From: Polyangium spumosum
GTDB taxonomy: Bacteria > Myxococcota_A > Polyangia > Polyangiales > Polyangiaceae
DNA length: 64,000 nt
NCBI RefSeq assembly: GCF_009649845.1
Contig: NZ_WJIE01000010.1
Location: forward strand, 264,060 to 328,059
Direction: 5' to 3'
Translations under genes and position numbers: made by a program
Part shown: positions 49,682-59,500 of the stretch, piece by piece
Layout: each line of letters starts with the position of its first letter
How positions within the stretch are numbered: the stretch's first letter is position 1
The notes under the pieces: generated by a model
Database searches by the model: none
What the model was told of the DNA's origin: nothing
The model's input: the letters and a program-made list of their open reading frames with translations, nothing else

Positions 49682-50845
49682 ATGAGCACGCCCGTGGCGC
49701 CGCCGTGGCCCCTCGACCCGCCTGCTGCTCGAGGCTCCTCGCGTCGCCTGGTCGAGTTCCTCCTCGTGGGGGGCGTGACCCCGTTCCTGTTTGCGCTCTC
49801 TTTTCTGCTGCGGCGCGCCTTCGGGCTCGATCCCGCCGAATACGCGGTGGGCTTCCTGATGTTCCACGCGGCGTTCGTCATCAACGACCCGCACTTCGCG
49901 GTCACGTACCTCCTGTTCTACAAGGACACGAAGGCGCGCGTGTTGGGGGATCGTTTTCCCCGGCCCCAGCGGATTCGATACCTCGTCGCCGGCTTCGTGG
50001 CCCCCGCGCTCCTCGGCGCGCTCGTGATCGTGGGGCTCGTGATGAAGTCCGCGTTCGTCCTGAGCTTGCTCGTACGGCTGATGTTTTTCCTCGTCGGCTG
50101 GCACTACGTGAAGCAGGGGTTCGGGGTCTTCACGGTGCTCGCGGCGCGGCGCGGGGTCCGCTTCGCCCCGCGCGAGCGGCTCGTGGTCCTGGCGCATTGT
50201 TTTGCCGGCTGGGCCTATGCCTGGGCGAGCCCCGCGGATCCCGGCCGGGACGTCGAGGAGAAGGGCCTCGTGTACACGACGCTCGCGACCCCGCTCTGGC
50301 TCGAGCACCTCACGCACGTCGTCTTTTTATCGACGCTGATCCCCCTCGCGTGGGTGCTCGTCCGGAAATGGCGCCGCGACGGGCGCCTGCCGATCCTGAC
50401 CCCGCTCACGGCGCTGCTTTGCAGCATCTGGTCGTGGTCGATCTACTCCAGCGTCGACCCGCTCGTGCGGTACGTGATCCCGGCGCTGCACTCGGTGCAA
50501 TACCTGTATTTCGTCTGGCTCTTGAAAGGCAACGAGGCGCGGGAGCGCGAGGGGCCGCCCTGGTTCGAGCGCTCGGCGCGGACGCGGCTCGGCATCCTCG
50601 CCGTGTCGGCCCTCGGCCTCGGCTGGTTCTTGTTCCACGGGGCGCCTTCGGCGTTCGACGAGGCGCTCGGGCCGCGCGGCGGGGTCACGAGCGAGGCGCT
50701 CGGGCCCACGCCGTATTTCGTGGCGATCTTCGCGTTCGTGAACATCCACCACTACCTGATGGACACCGTCATCTGGCGTCGCGAGAACCCGGAGACGCGG
50801 TACCTGCAAGAGCCGGCCCTCGGCGATGCGCGGCGCGCGTCCTGA
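49682..50845 (+). CDS. Polytopic membrane protein of unknown function
   Basis: A 387-residue protein with about nine predicted membrane helices, starting at LVEFLLVGGVTPFLFALSFL. Conserved-looking polar motifs within or beside helices are HAAFVINDPHFAVTYLLFYK, VGWHYVKQGFGVF, WLEHLTHVVFLSTLIPLAWV, LHSVQYLYFVWLLKG and FVNIHHYLMDTVIWR. The recurring His in helices (WHYVKQ, HSVQY, NIHHYLMD) resembles the His-box pattern of membrane di-iron or haem proteins, but I cannot place the family. An ATG at 49664 is an alternative start. The next gene overlaps its end by 20 bp. Confidence 0.75.
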   Translation: MSTPVAPPWPLDPPAARGSSRRLVEFLLVGGVTPFLFALSFLLRRAFGLDPAEYAVGFLMFHAAFVINDPHFAVTYLLFYKDTKARVLGDRFPRPQRIRYLVAGFVAPALLGALVIVGLVMKSAFVLSLLVRLMFFLVGWHYVKQGFGVFTVLAARRGVRFAPRERLVVLAHCFAGWAYAWASPADPGRDVEEKGLVYTTLATPLWLEHLTHVVFLSTLIPLAWVLVRKWRRDGRLPILTPLTALLCSIWSWSIYSSVDPLVRYVIPALHSVQYLYFVWLLKGNEAREREGPPWFERSARTRLGILAVSALGLGWFLFHGAPSAFDEALGPRGGVTSEALGPTPYFVAIFAFVNIHHYLMDTVIWRRENPETRYLQEPALGDARRAS

Positions 50846-51857
50846 CCAAACGCCGCGCCGGCTCGCCGCCGCCGGCGCCGCGGCCGCCCTGCTCCTCGCG
50901 GGCCGGGCCTCCCCGGGCGAGGCCGCTCCGGTCCGCATCCTCTACACCGCCCCCGCCCATTGCCCCGGCGCCGAGGACTTCCTCGCCGCCGTGCGGGCCG
51001 AGGTGCCGGACCTGCACGTGGCCGAGGAGGGGGAGGTCGCGCGGACGCTGACGGCGAGCCTGTTCGAGGAGAACGGAGGCCGGCTCCGCGGCGAGCTGCG
51101 GATCGAGGTGCCCGAGGGGCCGAGCTCGCTGCGGGAGGTATCGGGCGAGAGCTGCGAGGAGGTGATGGGGGCGCTCTCGCTGGTGACGGCGCTGGCGATC
51201 GAGGGAGGGCTGAACCAGCCGGCGCCGCCGCCGCCGCCACCACCACCACCGCCACCGCCACCGCCACCGCCGCCACCGCCACCGCCACCGCCACCGCCAC
51301 CGCCGCCACCGCCGCCGCCGCCGTCGCGGGCCTCGCAACACGTCCAGGTGGGCGCTCAGGGGGCGTTCTGGAGCGCGCTCGCCCCGGATCCCGCCTTTGG
51401 CCTCGTCCTGTTCGCCGAGCGTGCCTCCTTTGGCCACGCGGGCCTCGCGCCGGCCTTCCGCCTCGGCGTGGCCTTCGCCCAGAGCCCGACCGCGCAGACC
51501 GAAGGGGGCGCGGCTCGTTTCCGCTGGCTCGCGGCCCGCCTCTCGGGTTGCCCCGTCGCGGCCGTCGTGGGCCCTTTCACCCTGCGACCCTGCGCGGGCC
51601 TCGACCTCGGCGCGCTCCTGGGCGAGGGCCTCTCCGTGGTGAACCCCCAGCAGGCGACGCGGCCCTGGCTCGCGGCGAGCCTCACGGGCCGGCTCCAGGT
51701 GCGGCCCCTGCCGTCCCTGTCGCTGGAGGCCGAGGCGGGGCTCGTGGTGCCGCTGATCCGCGAGGTGTTCGGCTTCGAGGACCCGCGGCGCGTGATCCAC
51801 GTGGTGCCGGCGCTCGGGGGATCCGCCGCGATCGGGGCAGGGTGGGTGTTCTGGTGA
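50826..51857 (+). CDS. Secreted protein with long poly-proline hinge
   Basis: A 343-residue protein with an Ala-rich signal segment (RLAAAGAAAALLLAGRASPG). The N-terminal domain (residues 35-130) begins VRILYTAPAHCPGAEDFLAA and ends with a helix in SCEEVMGALSLVTALAIEGG. An uninterrupted run of more than 30 Pro follows. The C-terminal half looks like an outer-membrane or beta-rich domain (FRLGVAFAQSPTAQTEGGAA; AAIGAGWVFW), with the last residue aromatic as in beta-barrel proteins. Similar myxobacterial proteins place a periplasmic domain, a Pro hinge and a barrel-like domain in one chain. It overlaps the preceding membrane protein gene by 20 bp. Confidence 0.75.
   Translation: MRGARPDQTPRRLAAAGAAAALLLAGRASPGEAAPVRILYTAPAHCPGAEDFLAAVRAEVPDLHVAEEGEVARTLTASLFEENGGRLRGELRIEVPEGPSSLREVSGESCEEVMGALSLVTALAIEGGLNQPAPPPPPPPPPPPPPPPPPPPPPPPPPPPPPPPPPSRASQHVQVGAQGAFWSALAPDPAFGLVLFAERASFGHAGLAPAFRLGVAFAQSPTAQTEGGAARFRWLAARLSGCPVAAVVGPFTLRPCAGLDLGALLGEGLSVVNPQQATRPWLAASLTGRLQVRPLPSLSLEAEAGLVVPLIREVFGFEDPRRVIHVVPALGGSAAIGAGWVFW
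51222..51323 (+). repeat. CCG/CCA microsatellite encoding poly-proline
   Basis: About 100 bp of alternating CCG and CCA codons within the preceding coding sequence. The repeat is in frame (3-bp unit), so slippage would change only the hinge length. Such runs are hotspots for length variation and sequencing error. Confidence 0.9.
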
Positions 51858-51872
51858 GGCTGGGCCGACGAG

Positions 51873-52173
51873 GCTGTCCACGTCCTCCTGGCAGGCTGTC
51901 CTCATCCTCGACGAGGCTGTCCACGTCCTCCCGGAAGGTGAGCTCACCCTCGATCGAAGCTGTCCACGTCCTCCTGGCAGGCTGTCCTCATCCTCGACGA
52001 GGCTGTCCACGTCCTCCCGGAAGGTGAGCTCACCCTCGATCGAAGCTGTCCACGTCGTCCTGGCAGGCTGTCCTCATCCTCGACGAGGCTGCCGACGTCC
52101 TCCTGGAAGGTGAGCTCATCCTCGCTCGAAGCTGCCGACGTCCTCCTGGAAGGTGCCATCACCCACGATCGAC
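51873..52173. repeat. 43-bp tandem repeat array, seven units in an 86-bp higher order
   Basis: Units begin at 51873, 51916, 51959, 52002, 52045, 52088 and 52131, exactly 43 bp apart. Each starts GCTG(T/C)C(C/G)ACGTC(C/G)TCC. Two unit types alternate, giving a near-perfect 86-bp repeat in the first three pairs. The step is not a multiple of three, so no protein repeat is conserved. There are no unique spacers. The array fills most of the 379-bp gene-free gap upstream of the ECF sigma gene at 52237. Confidence 0.85.
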
Positions 52174-52236
52174 GGTGACCTCAGCCATGACGTTTTCGTG
52201 ATCGAAACGCTCGCAACGGGACATCGTGGGGGGAAC

Positions 52237-52863
52237 ATGACGACCGTGGGGACCACGCAGGAAGGCGGCGAGGGGGTCGAGTGGTCCCTCGCGTCGCCCC
52301 TCGAGGTCGACCCGCCCTCCTCCGAGGCCGCCGCGCGCTTCCGGGCCATCCGGGACGAGCACTTCGAGTTCGTCTGGCGATCGGTCCGCCGCCTCGGCGT
52401 GCCCGACGCCGACGTGGACGACGCCGCGCAGCAGGTCTTCATCGTGGCGAGCCGGCGGCTCGACGAGATCGCCGCGGGCAGCGAGCGGTCCTTCCTCTTC
52501 GGGACGGCGATGCGCGTCGCCATGCAGGTCCGGCGGACCCTGCGGCGCCGGAGCGAGGTCTCGCTCTCCGACGACGCCGCCGAGGGCCCGCCGCTCGACC
52601 CGCCCGACGCCGGTCCCGACGCCGAGGAGCTGCTCGCGCAGCGCCGCGCGCGCGCGCTGCTCGACGAGGTGCTGGAGACGTTGCCGCTCGACGTGCGCGC
52701 GGTCTTCGTCCTCTTCGAGCTCGAAGAGATGAGGGTCCCCGAGATCGCGAGCCTGCTCGGGATCCCGCTCGGGACGGCGGCTTCCCGGCTGCGCCGCGGA
52801 CGCGAGCTCTTCCAGGAGGGGCTCGCGCGTGTGCAGGCGCGCAAGAAACGGAGCATTCGATGA
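52237..52863 (+). CDS. ECF-type RNA polymerase sigma factor
   Basis: A 208-residue sigma factor. GGGGGGAA lies before the ATG at 52237. Sigma2 is at about 35-105: FRAIRDEHFEFVWRSVRRLG, VDDAAQQVFIVASRRLDEIA. Sigma4 is at about 140-195: LETLPLDVRAVFVLFELEEM, VPEIASLLGIPLGTAASRLR, RGRELFQEGL. The stop overlaps the start of a membrane protein gene (ATGA), as expected for a sigma/anti-sigma pair. The 43-bp repeat array ends 63 bp before its start. Confidence 0.88.
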   Translation: MTTVGTTQEGGEGVEWSLASPLEVDPPSSEAAARFRAIRDEHFEFVWRSVRRLGVPDADVDDAAQQVFIVASRRLDEIAAGSERSFLFGTAMRVAMQVRRTLRRRSEVSLSDDAAEGPPLDPPDAGPDAEELLAQRRARALLDEVLETLPLDVRAVFVLFELEEMRVPEIASLLGIPLGTAASRLRRGRELFQEGLARVQARKKRSIR

Positions 52864-53636
52864 TGGATCCCGAGCGACTCGTCGACGGCGACGACCTGGG
52901 GGCCGAGCTCTTGCGCTCGGCCCGCGCGCTCGACGCGACACGCGCCCGCGAGCGCAGAGCCGCCTTGATCGGCGCCGCCGCAGGCCTCGGCGCGATCGCC
53001 GCGACGAAGGCCACCTCGGCCGGGACGACCGGCGCGGCCGCGAAGGGTCTCCTGCAAGGCGCGTTCGCCAAATGGCTCGTGCTCACGATCGGCGCCTCCG
53101 CGCTGGGCATCGGCGTCGTGCTCGGCGTCGCGGGCGGCGACGGGCGCGTCCCCGTGGGCGCGAGCCGCTTCGCGCCGGCCCTCGGCGAACGCAGGCTCCC
53201 GGCCGCCGCGGAGCCGATCCCCGAACGAGCCGTCGAAACCGAGGCCATCGTCGAGGTGCAGGTGGACCCGGAGCCCACGCCCGCCGCGGCGACACCTCCC
53301 GCCAGGGGAAAACGCGCCCCGAGGGCGCCCGCCCCGAGCGCGTCGGCCGACCGCGCCGCGCGCCTCGCCGCGGAGCTCCAGGCGCTCCGGGTGGCGCGGG
53401 AAGCGCTCGCCTCCGGCGACGGCGCCCGCGCCCTCGGCGCGCTCGACGACTACGACGCGCGTTTCCCCCGCGGCCACCTCGCCCTCGAGGCCGAGGTCCT
53501 CCGCATCGAGGCCCTCTCGCGCGCGGGGGACGTCTCGGCCGCCGCCCGCGCCCGCCGCTTCCTCGAGGCGCACCCGCAGAGCCCTTATGCCGAACGCCTG
53601 CGCGCCCTCGCGGGAGAGGGCGCGTCGATTCCGTGA
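52860..53636 (+). CDS. Membrane partner of ECF sigma factor (candidate anti-sigma) with TPR-like C-terminus
   Basis: A 258-residue protein translationally coupled to the sigma gene by an ATGA overlap. An N-terminal cytoplasmic segment of about 70 residues (DPERLVDGDDLGAELLRSAR) precedes one membrane helix near 75-95 (WLVLTIGASALGIGVVLGVA). A Pro/Ala-rich linker and a helical repeat domain (ALASGDGARALGALDDYDAR; FLEAHPQSPYAERLRALAGE) resembling TPR or YbgF/BamD repeats follow, placed outside the inner membrane. No canonical zinc anti-sigma motif (HxxxCxxC) is visible, so anti-sigma activity is inferred from position and topology. Confidence 0.72.
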   Translation: MMDPERLVDGDDLGAELLRSARALDATRARERRAALIGAAAGLGAIAATKATSAGTTGAAAKGLLQGAFAKWLVLTIGASALGIGVVLGVAGGDGRVPVGASRFAPALGERRLPAAAEPIPERAVETEAIVEVQVDPEPTPAAATPPARGKRAPRAPAPSASADRAARLAAELQALRVAREALASGDGARALGALDDYDARFPRGHLALEAEVLRIEALSRAGDVSAAARARRFLEAHPQSPYAERLRALAGEGASIP

Positions 53637-53695
53637 TCGATCCGGTCGTCGCCGGCCATGAATCGCGTCCGGTTCATTTCTTCAGGAGACCCCCC

Positions 53696-54847
53696 ATGCA
53701 AAATCGATTGCCTCTTTCCTCCCTCGCGCTCTCCTTCGCCTCCTTGCTCGCGCTCGCCGCATGCGGCGGCACCGTCGCGGGCGGCGGCGGCGACGGTGCC
53801 GGCGGCACCGGCAATACCCCCGATCCCGACACCTCCAGCAGCAGCTCGGGCAGCCCGACCTCGGGCCCCGGCGGAAATGGTGGCGCGGGTGGCGCGGGCG
53901 GCGCGGGTGGCGCGGGCGGAGACGGCGGCAGCAGCAGCAGCACGGGCGGCAGCGGCGGCGCGGGCGGTGTTCCCGTCGACGATTTCGGCCCGCCCCAATG
54001 CGACGCGAACCTCGTCCTCGACGACGCCGATCCGTACAGCGCCGCCAAGGCCATCGAGCTCTGCAAGACGGCGTCCGACCCGAATGGATGGGGCCTCATG
54101 GAAGCCAAGTGGGTCCTGCCCGACGGCTCGCCCATCACGGAGGGCTTCGAGCAAGTCTATGCGCTCGGCCACGGCATCTTCGACTCGTTCGGCCCGAACG
54201 TGGGCACGCGCAAGGGCGACCGCATGCTCGGCCTCTCCACCGGCGCCGCCCGACGCCCGAACGATCCCGACCACCATTCCCCGTACAGCGGCTTCGCCAA
54301 GAGCTACGGGCACGGCGCGCCCGAGGGCTTCCCCAAGCCCTCGCCGGCTTGCTCCGGCGTCACCACCGGCGATCCCTACGACGGCGTCGCCCTCGAGGTG
54401 ACGGTCCGCGCGCCAAACGCCGCGCATGCCTTCGCCTTCGACTTCACCTACTACACCGCCGAGTACCCGGCCTTCACCTGCACGACCTTCAACGACGCCT
54501 TCGTCGCCCTGCTCTCGCCGACGCCCGCGGGCCAGAGCGACGACAACATCTCGTTCGACAACCTCGGCAACATCATCAGCGTGAACAACGTCTTCCTCGA
54601 GGTCTGCAACAACAACTGCCCGCTCGGCGGCGGCGCGCTCGTGGGCACGGGCTTCGACGTCCAGAACAACGGCGCCACGGGCTGGCTCACCACGACCGCG
54701 CCCGTGAACGGCGGCGACGTCTTCACCTTGCGCTTCGCCACGTACGACTCGGGCGACGCGATCCTCGACAGCACCACGCTGGTCGACAACTTCCGCTGGA
54801 CCGTCGTGCCCAACAGCGCGGTGAACACCTCCCGCCCGACGGAGTGA
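53696..54847 (+). CDS. Choice-of-anchor L domain lipoprotein, copy 1
   Basis: A 383-residue protein. AGGAG lies before the ATG at 53696. Lipobox LALAAC is followed by a long Gly/Ser/Ala linker (residues 20-95). The folded domain starts PPQCDANLVLDDADPYSAAK, and includes AIELCKTA, FSFGPNVG-type and SKSYGHGAPEGFPKPSPAC blocks, AFAFDFTYYTAEYPAFTCTT, FNDAFVALL and IISVNNVFLEVC. The FNDxFVALL and TLVDNFRW segments match the choice-of-anchor L family of secreted proteins. Surface lipoprotein; ligand unknown. Paralogue follows 12 bp downstream. Confidence 0.83.
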   Translation: MQNRLPLSSLALSFASLLALAACGGTVAGGGGDGAGGTGNTPDPDTSSSSSGSPTSGPGGNGGAGGAGGAGGAGGDGGSSSSTGGSGGAGGVPVDDFGPPQCDANLVLDDADPYSAAKAIELCKTASDPNGWGLMEAKWVLPDGSPITEGFEQVYALGHGIFDSFGPNVGTRKGDRMLGLSTGAARRPNDPDHHSPYSGFAKSYGHGAPEGFPKPSPACSGVTTGDPYDGVALEVTVRAPNAAHAFAFDFTYYTAEYPAFTCTTFNDAFVALLSPTPAGQSDDNISFDNLGNIISVNNVFLEVCNNNCPLGGGALVGTGFDVQNNGATGWLTTTAPVNGGDVFTLRFATYDSGDAILDSTTLVDNFRWTVVPNSAVNTSRPTE

Positions 54848-54859
54848 CACGCTCGTCCC

Positions 54860-56035
54860 ATGCGCCTCGGCCCCGCTCTGCTCTCCCTCCTGCCTCCGCT
54901 CGTCGCCGTCGCGGCGGCCTGCGGCAATTTCGTGTCGCTCGGCGGCGGCGCAGGCAGCGGGGGAGCGGGCGGCGGACCGGATCCGGGGGACACGGCGACG
55001 AGCAGCAGCGGCGAGCCCGTGACCACGAGCTCCACGGCCAGCACGGCCAGCACGGGCGCCGGCGGCAGCGGCGCAGGCGGCGAGGGAGGCGCGCTGCCGG
55101 ACGGAGGCGATCCGCCGGACGCAGGCAGCGGCGGCGCGACCTCGCCTTGTGACGAGGAGCTCGCGAACGACGACGCGGATCCTTTTCACGCGGCGCGCGC
55201 CATCGAGTTGTGCACCGTGGCCGAGAGCCCGGACGACCCGGGCCTGCACGAGGCTCGGTGGGTGCTGCCCGACGGCGCGCCGATCCCCACGGGGTACGAC
55301 GTGCAATACGCGCTCGGTCACGGCCTCTACGAGGCCTTCGGCCCGAACGTGTCGCCACGCGCCGGCAAGCGAATGCTCGCCCTCTCGAGCGGCGCAGCCC
55401 GCCGCCCGGGGGAGCCCGGCTACCTGCCCCCGAACGCCGGTTATGCCAAGGGGTACGCGCACGCCGCGCCGGAGGGGTTTCCCAAGCCCTCGCCGGCCTG
55501 CCCCGGCAGCACCACCGGCCAGCCCCACGACGGCGTGGCCCTCGAGGTGACATTACGCGCGCCAAACGGCGCCGTCGGCTTCGCATTCGAGTTCAGCTAT
55601 TACACGGCCGAATTCCCGATCTTCGCCTGCACGACCTTCAACGACGCCTTCGTCGCCCTGCTCTCGCCGACGCCGCCCGGGCAGACCGACGGCAACATCT
55701 CGTTCGACGGCGTGGGCAACGTCATCAGCGTCAACAACGTGTTCCTGGAGGTCTGCACCTGCCAGGACGGCCCGCCCTGCAGCGCCGGCGGCACGCTTTA
55801 TCCGTGCAGCCTCGGCCCGAGCGCGCTCCTCGGGACGGGTTACGAGACGCAGCACGGCGCCACGGGCTGGCTCACGACCCGAGCGCCGATGCAGGGCGGA
55901 GAGCTGTTCACCTTGCGGTTTGCCGTGTACGACTCCGGCGACGCCGTCCTCGACAGCGCCACGCTCGTCGACCATTTCCGCTGGATCAGCACGGGAGAGC
56001 CGGTCGTCGAGACGTACCGGCCCGTGCCCCCTTGA
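54860..56035 (+). CDS. Choice-of-anchor L domain lipoprotein, copy 2
   Basis: A 391-residue paralogue of the preceding gene. Its lipobox is VAVAAAC and it has a shorter Gly-rich linker. The domain shares PCDEELANDDADPFHAARAI, ELCTVAES, YAKGYAHAAPEGFPKPSPAC, FNDAFVALLSPTPPGQTDGN, VISVNNVFLEVC and TLVDHFRWIS. An extra Cys pair region (CTCQDGPPCSAGG) distinguishes it. The 12-bp gap indicates one transcript. Tandem duplication with divergence suggests distinct ligands or partners. Confidence 0.83.
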   Translation: MRLGPALLSLLPPLVAVAAACGNFVSLGGGAGSGGAGGGPDPGDTATSSSGEPVTTSSTASTASTGAGGSGAGGEGGALPDGGDPPDAGSGGATSPCDEELANDDADPFHAARAIELCTVAESPDDPGLHEARWVLPDGAPIPTGYDVQYALGHGLYEAFGPNVSPRAGKRMLALSSGAARRPGEPGYLPPNAGYAKGYAHAAPEGFPKPSPACPGSTTGQPHDGVALEVTLRAPNGAVGFAFEFSYYTAEFPIFACTTFNDAFVALLSPTPPGQTDGNISFDGVGNVISVNNVFLEVCTCQDGPPCSAGGTLYPCSLGPSALLGTGYETQHGATGWLTTRAPMQGGELFTLRFAVYDSGDAVLDSATLVDHFRWISTGEPVVETYRPVPP

Positions 56036-56051
56036 TTCGCGCTTTTTACGC

Positions 56052-56354
56052 CTAGTCCTGGAAGAGCTGGTCGTCGTCCACGAGGCTCTCCTGCGTCCCG
56101 AGATCCTCCTCGAGCTCGAGGGCGCCCTGGCCCACGAGATCATCCTCCAGGTCGACCTCCTCCTGGATCACGCGCGCTCCCTGCATCCCGCGCGGCGCCT
56201 GCAGGCCACGCGTCACCTGCGCCCCGCGCGCCTTGCTCACGCCGGGCTGCTGCTGGCCGTACAGACCGCCGGGCGTCCCCGCGAACGCCGCGCCGGCCGC
56301 GAGCGTCAACACCGCCACGATCACCATTCCGAGCCCCATACGCACCTTGCTCAT
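56052..56354 (-). CDS. Small exported acidic-tail protein
   Basis: A 100-residue protein. GGAGG is 7 bases upstream of the ATG at 56354. The signal peptide is VRMGLGMVIVAVLTLAAGAA with cleavage near AFA-GTP. The mature protein has a Gln/Gly/Arg-rich first half and a very acidic second half (EEVDLEDDLVGQGALELEED) ending DDDQLFQD. It is likely intrinsically disordered. No family recognised. Divergent from the kinase fusion gene and convergent with the choice-of-anchor L pair. Confidence 0.65.
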   Translation of the reverse strand: MSKVRMGLGMVIVAVLTLAAGAAFAGTPGGLYGQQQPGVSKARGAQVTRGLQAPRGMQGARVIQEEVDLEDDLVGQGALELEEDLGTQESLVDDDQLFQD

Positions 56355-56570
56355 GGTCGCCTCCCTCTCCATCGAGGCCGCCGCGAACCACCTCGCGGCC
56401 GCGCCTCGGTTCGCCCGGTTTGCAACGGATATGCCGAGGGCGCCCGGCACCCCACGGCACGCGCAGATCCCGTCTTCCTCGTCCAGCGCCGGCCGTCCGT
56501 GGATTCCTGTCCTCTCGTGTCCTGCCCGGAGCAGATCCGAAAAGTCGGGCGTCGTGGTACCGTCGCAGGC

Positions 56571-59500
56571 GTGAAGGGCGACACGGCGCGCGACGAGAGC
56601 CTGGGCCGCGAGGACGTGCCGACCGTGGTCGAGATGCCGCGTGGTGTCCGGCCGAGCGCGCCGCCGCCCGGGTCGCCGGCCTCGGCCGGGGCCACCATTG
56701 CCGGGCGATATCGCCTCGAGCGTCAGCTCGGCGTGGGCGGGATGGGCGAGGTCTTCCTCGCCCGCGACGCCTGGAAGAACCTCCGCGTCGCGGTGAAGAT
56801 CCTGCACCGGCGCATGGCGGACAACCTCACGGTCGTGAACCGCTTCCGCCGCGAGGCGCGTATCATGCGCGAGCTCTCGAGCCCCCACGCGGCCGTCATT
56901 CACGATTTCGGGCAGACCGACGACGGCGCGCTGTACCTCGTGATGGAGTACCTCGAGGGCGAGACGCTCGGCGGCCTCCTCGAGCGGGAGGCGCCCCTCG
57001 CGGCCCCGCGCGTGACGCGTATCGCCCTCGATTTGCTCGACGTCCTCGCCGACGCCCACCGCCGCGGCGTCGTGCACCGCGACATCAAGCCACAAAACGT
57101 CTTCCTCGCCCGCGCCCCCGGCAAGGACGACGAGCCCGTCGTAAAGCTCCTCGATTTTGGTATTGCCAAGCTCGAGGATCACGAGTCCACCGAGCTCACC
57201 GAGGCCGGCGCCGTCTGGGGGACGCCGCGCTACATGAGCCCGGAGCAGGCGAGGGGAGAGGTCATCGATCGCCGGAGCGATCTGTATTCGCTCGGGGCCA
57301 TGATGTACCGGGCGCTCACGGGCGAGCACGCGCTGCCGGCCGGCAGCGCCGCCGAGCTCACGTACGCGCTCGCGCACAAGGCGCCCGTCCCGCCGGAGAA
57401 GCGGCGCCCGGAGCTCGGGATCCCCGTCGAGCTCGGGCGTATCGTGATGCGCGCGCTCGAGAAGGACCCGAACGCGCGGTACACGACCGCCGCCGAGATG
57501 GCCGAGGATCTGCGCGCCCTCCAGAGCGAGCCGAGCCCCGCGCCCGTCGCCGAGCCGGGCCGCGCCGAGGTCCTCGTGATGCGCGCCTGGATCGTCGCGA
57601 CCTTGCTCTTTTCGCTCGTCGCCGTCGCCGAGCTGCCCCGGGTCGCGCGCGCGACGTTCCCCGGGTTCACGGTGGAGGCGGGGCGGCTCGTGTCCGCCGT
57701 CGTGGAGCCGACCTGGCCCGGGATCGAGCGGGGTATCGAGCCGTACGACGCCGTGCTCGCCGTGGACGGCGCGCCCGTTCGTCGCGGCAGGGACGTGCAC
57801 GACCACGTCCACCGGCTCGCCCCGGGCACGCCCGTCACGTACACGCTGCGCCGCGGGGATCACACGTTCGACGTGGCCGTGCCGGTGACGACGTTCGGCT
57901 GGTCCTCGCTGGTGAAGCAATATGCCCCGGGGTTCGTCGCGGCCCTCTTGTTTTTCCTCGTGGGCGGCGTGGCCGGCTGGAAGCGGCCCACCTTGCGCCC
58001 CGTGCAGGCGCTCGTGGCCTTCACGAGCGCCGTCGGCCTCCTCCTCATGGGCTCCGTCGATTACGACCTCGTCGACGGCCCGCTCGCCCTCGCGTTTCCC
58101 CTGGGATGCTCGGCGACCGGCGCGGCCGAGCTCCACCTCGCGCTCACGTTCTCCGGCCTCGGCCGCGCCACGCGTCGGCGGCCCTGGTTGCTCTGGCTGC
58201 CTTACCTGCCTGCGCTCGCCCTCTTCCTCACGTGGGTGACGCTCGGCGGGAGCCCCGCCGTGAACCTCGCCTGCACCCGCGTCAGCGCCGGGATGATCTT
58301 CCTCGGCTTCATCTTGCTGCTCGGCTCCTTCCTCCACGCGCGTTTCCGGGGCCGGACGCTCTCCGCGCGGCAATCCGGCCGCTTCATGCTCTGGGCCGGC
58401 TGCCTGTCCGTGCTGCCGAGCCTGCTCCTGCAGCTCTTGCCCATCACCATCGGCCTCCACACCGCCACCGTGGGCAGCCTGGGCTGGATCGCGATGGCGC
58501 CCCTCGCGGGTTTCCCGGCAGCCTTCGCGCACCAGATCCAGCGCCGGCAGATGTTCGACGTCGACGTCGCGCTCCGCGAGGTCGCCCGCGTCGTCGCCAT
58601 GCTCTTGCTGCTCGGCGTGGTGTTCGCCGCCGCGGCCTTCTCCTTCGGCGGGATCGCCTGGGCCCTCGCCGGCCCCGAGGGCATGTACCTCGGCCTCGGC
58701 GCCTTCGCGGGCGTCGCCGCCGTCGTGGCGGCCGTGGAGCCCGTCTCGCAGAGGCTCCGCCGGCTCTTCGAGCGTCGCGCGGACGTCGACGCGGCCTCCG
58801 CGCTCGACGAGATGGCCGGCGCCGCGGCCAGCGCCGCCACCGAGGACGAGGTGGTCACGATGCTCGTCGACGCGATCCGACGCGCATTCTCCCCGCGCCA
58901 TACGCGGCTCCTCGAGCGCGGCGACGGCGGCATTTACTGGGCGCGTGCCCCTGGCACGGCGCCCCCGCACTCCCTGACCGGGCCCCGCTCCGCGACCGGC
59001 CCACGCGCGGACATCGACGGCGATTTCAGCGGCGCGACCCGCGAGCCTTCCCACGGCACGCCCGCCGACGAGGTCCGCCGGCGCCTGACGCGGCTCGGCC
59101 ATTTCGACGCCCATACATTTCTGGTCCTGCCGCTCGACGGGGCCGACGGCGCCGCGGGGGCGCCTCAACGCGTGGTCGTCGTCGGCGCGCGGTCCGACGG
59201 CAAGGCGTATTCTTCGTACGACGCCGCGCTCGTCGCGGGGCTCGTGCGGATCGCGGCGCTGCGCTTGCACGCGCTCGCCGAGCGCGCCGAGGCCGAGGCG
59301 CGCCTCCTGCACGAGCGTTGCTTCGGCCCCGGTCGCGGCGAGACGGCCGTCTCGGGGGCGGAGCTCGCCGCGGGCGCGCCGGCGCGGGGCCTCGCCACCG
59401 CCCTCGTGCTCCGGCTCTCCGGGCTCGATATGGCCGCGGACCGCTTGCCGCCGCGGCGATTCAAGGTGCTCGTCGACGAGCTCTCCGAGGCCGCGGCGGC

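Noticed and set aside
51873..52173. CRISPR array
   Set aside because: Direct tandem units without spacers; no cas genes in the window.
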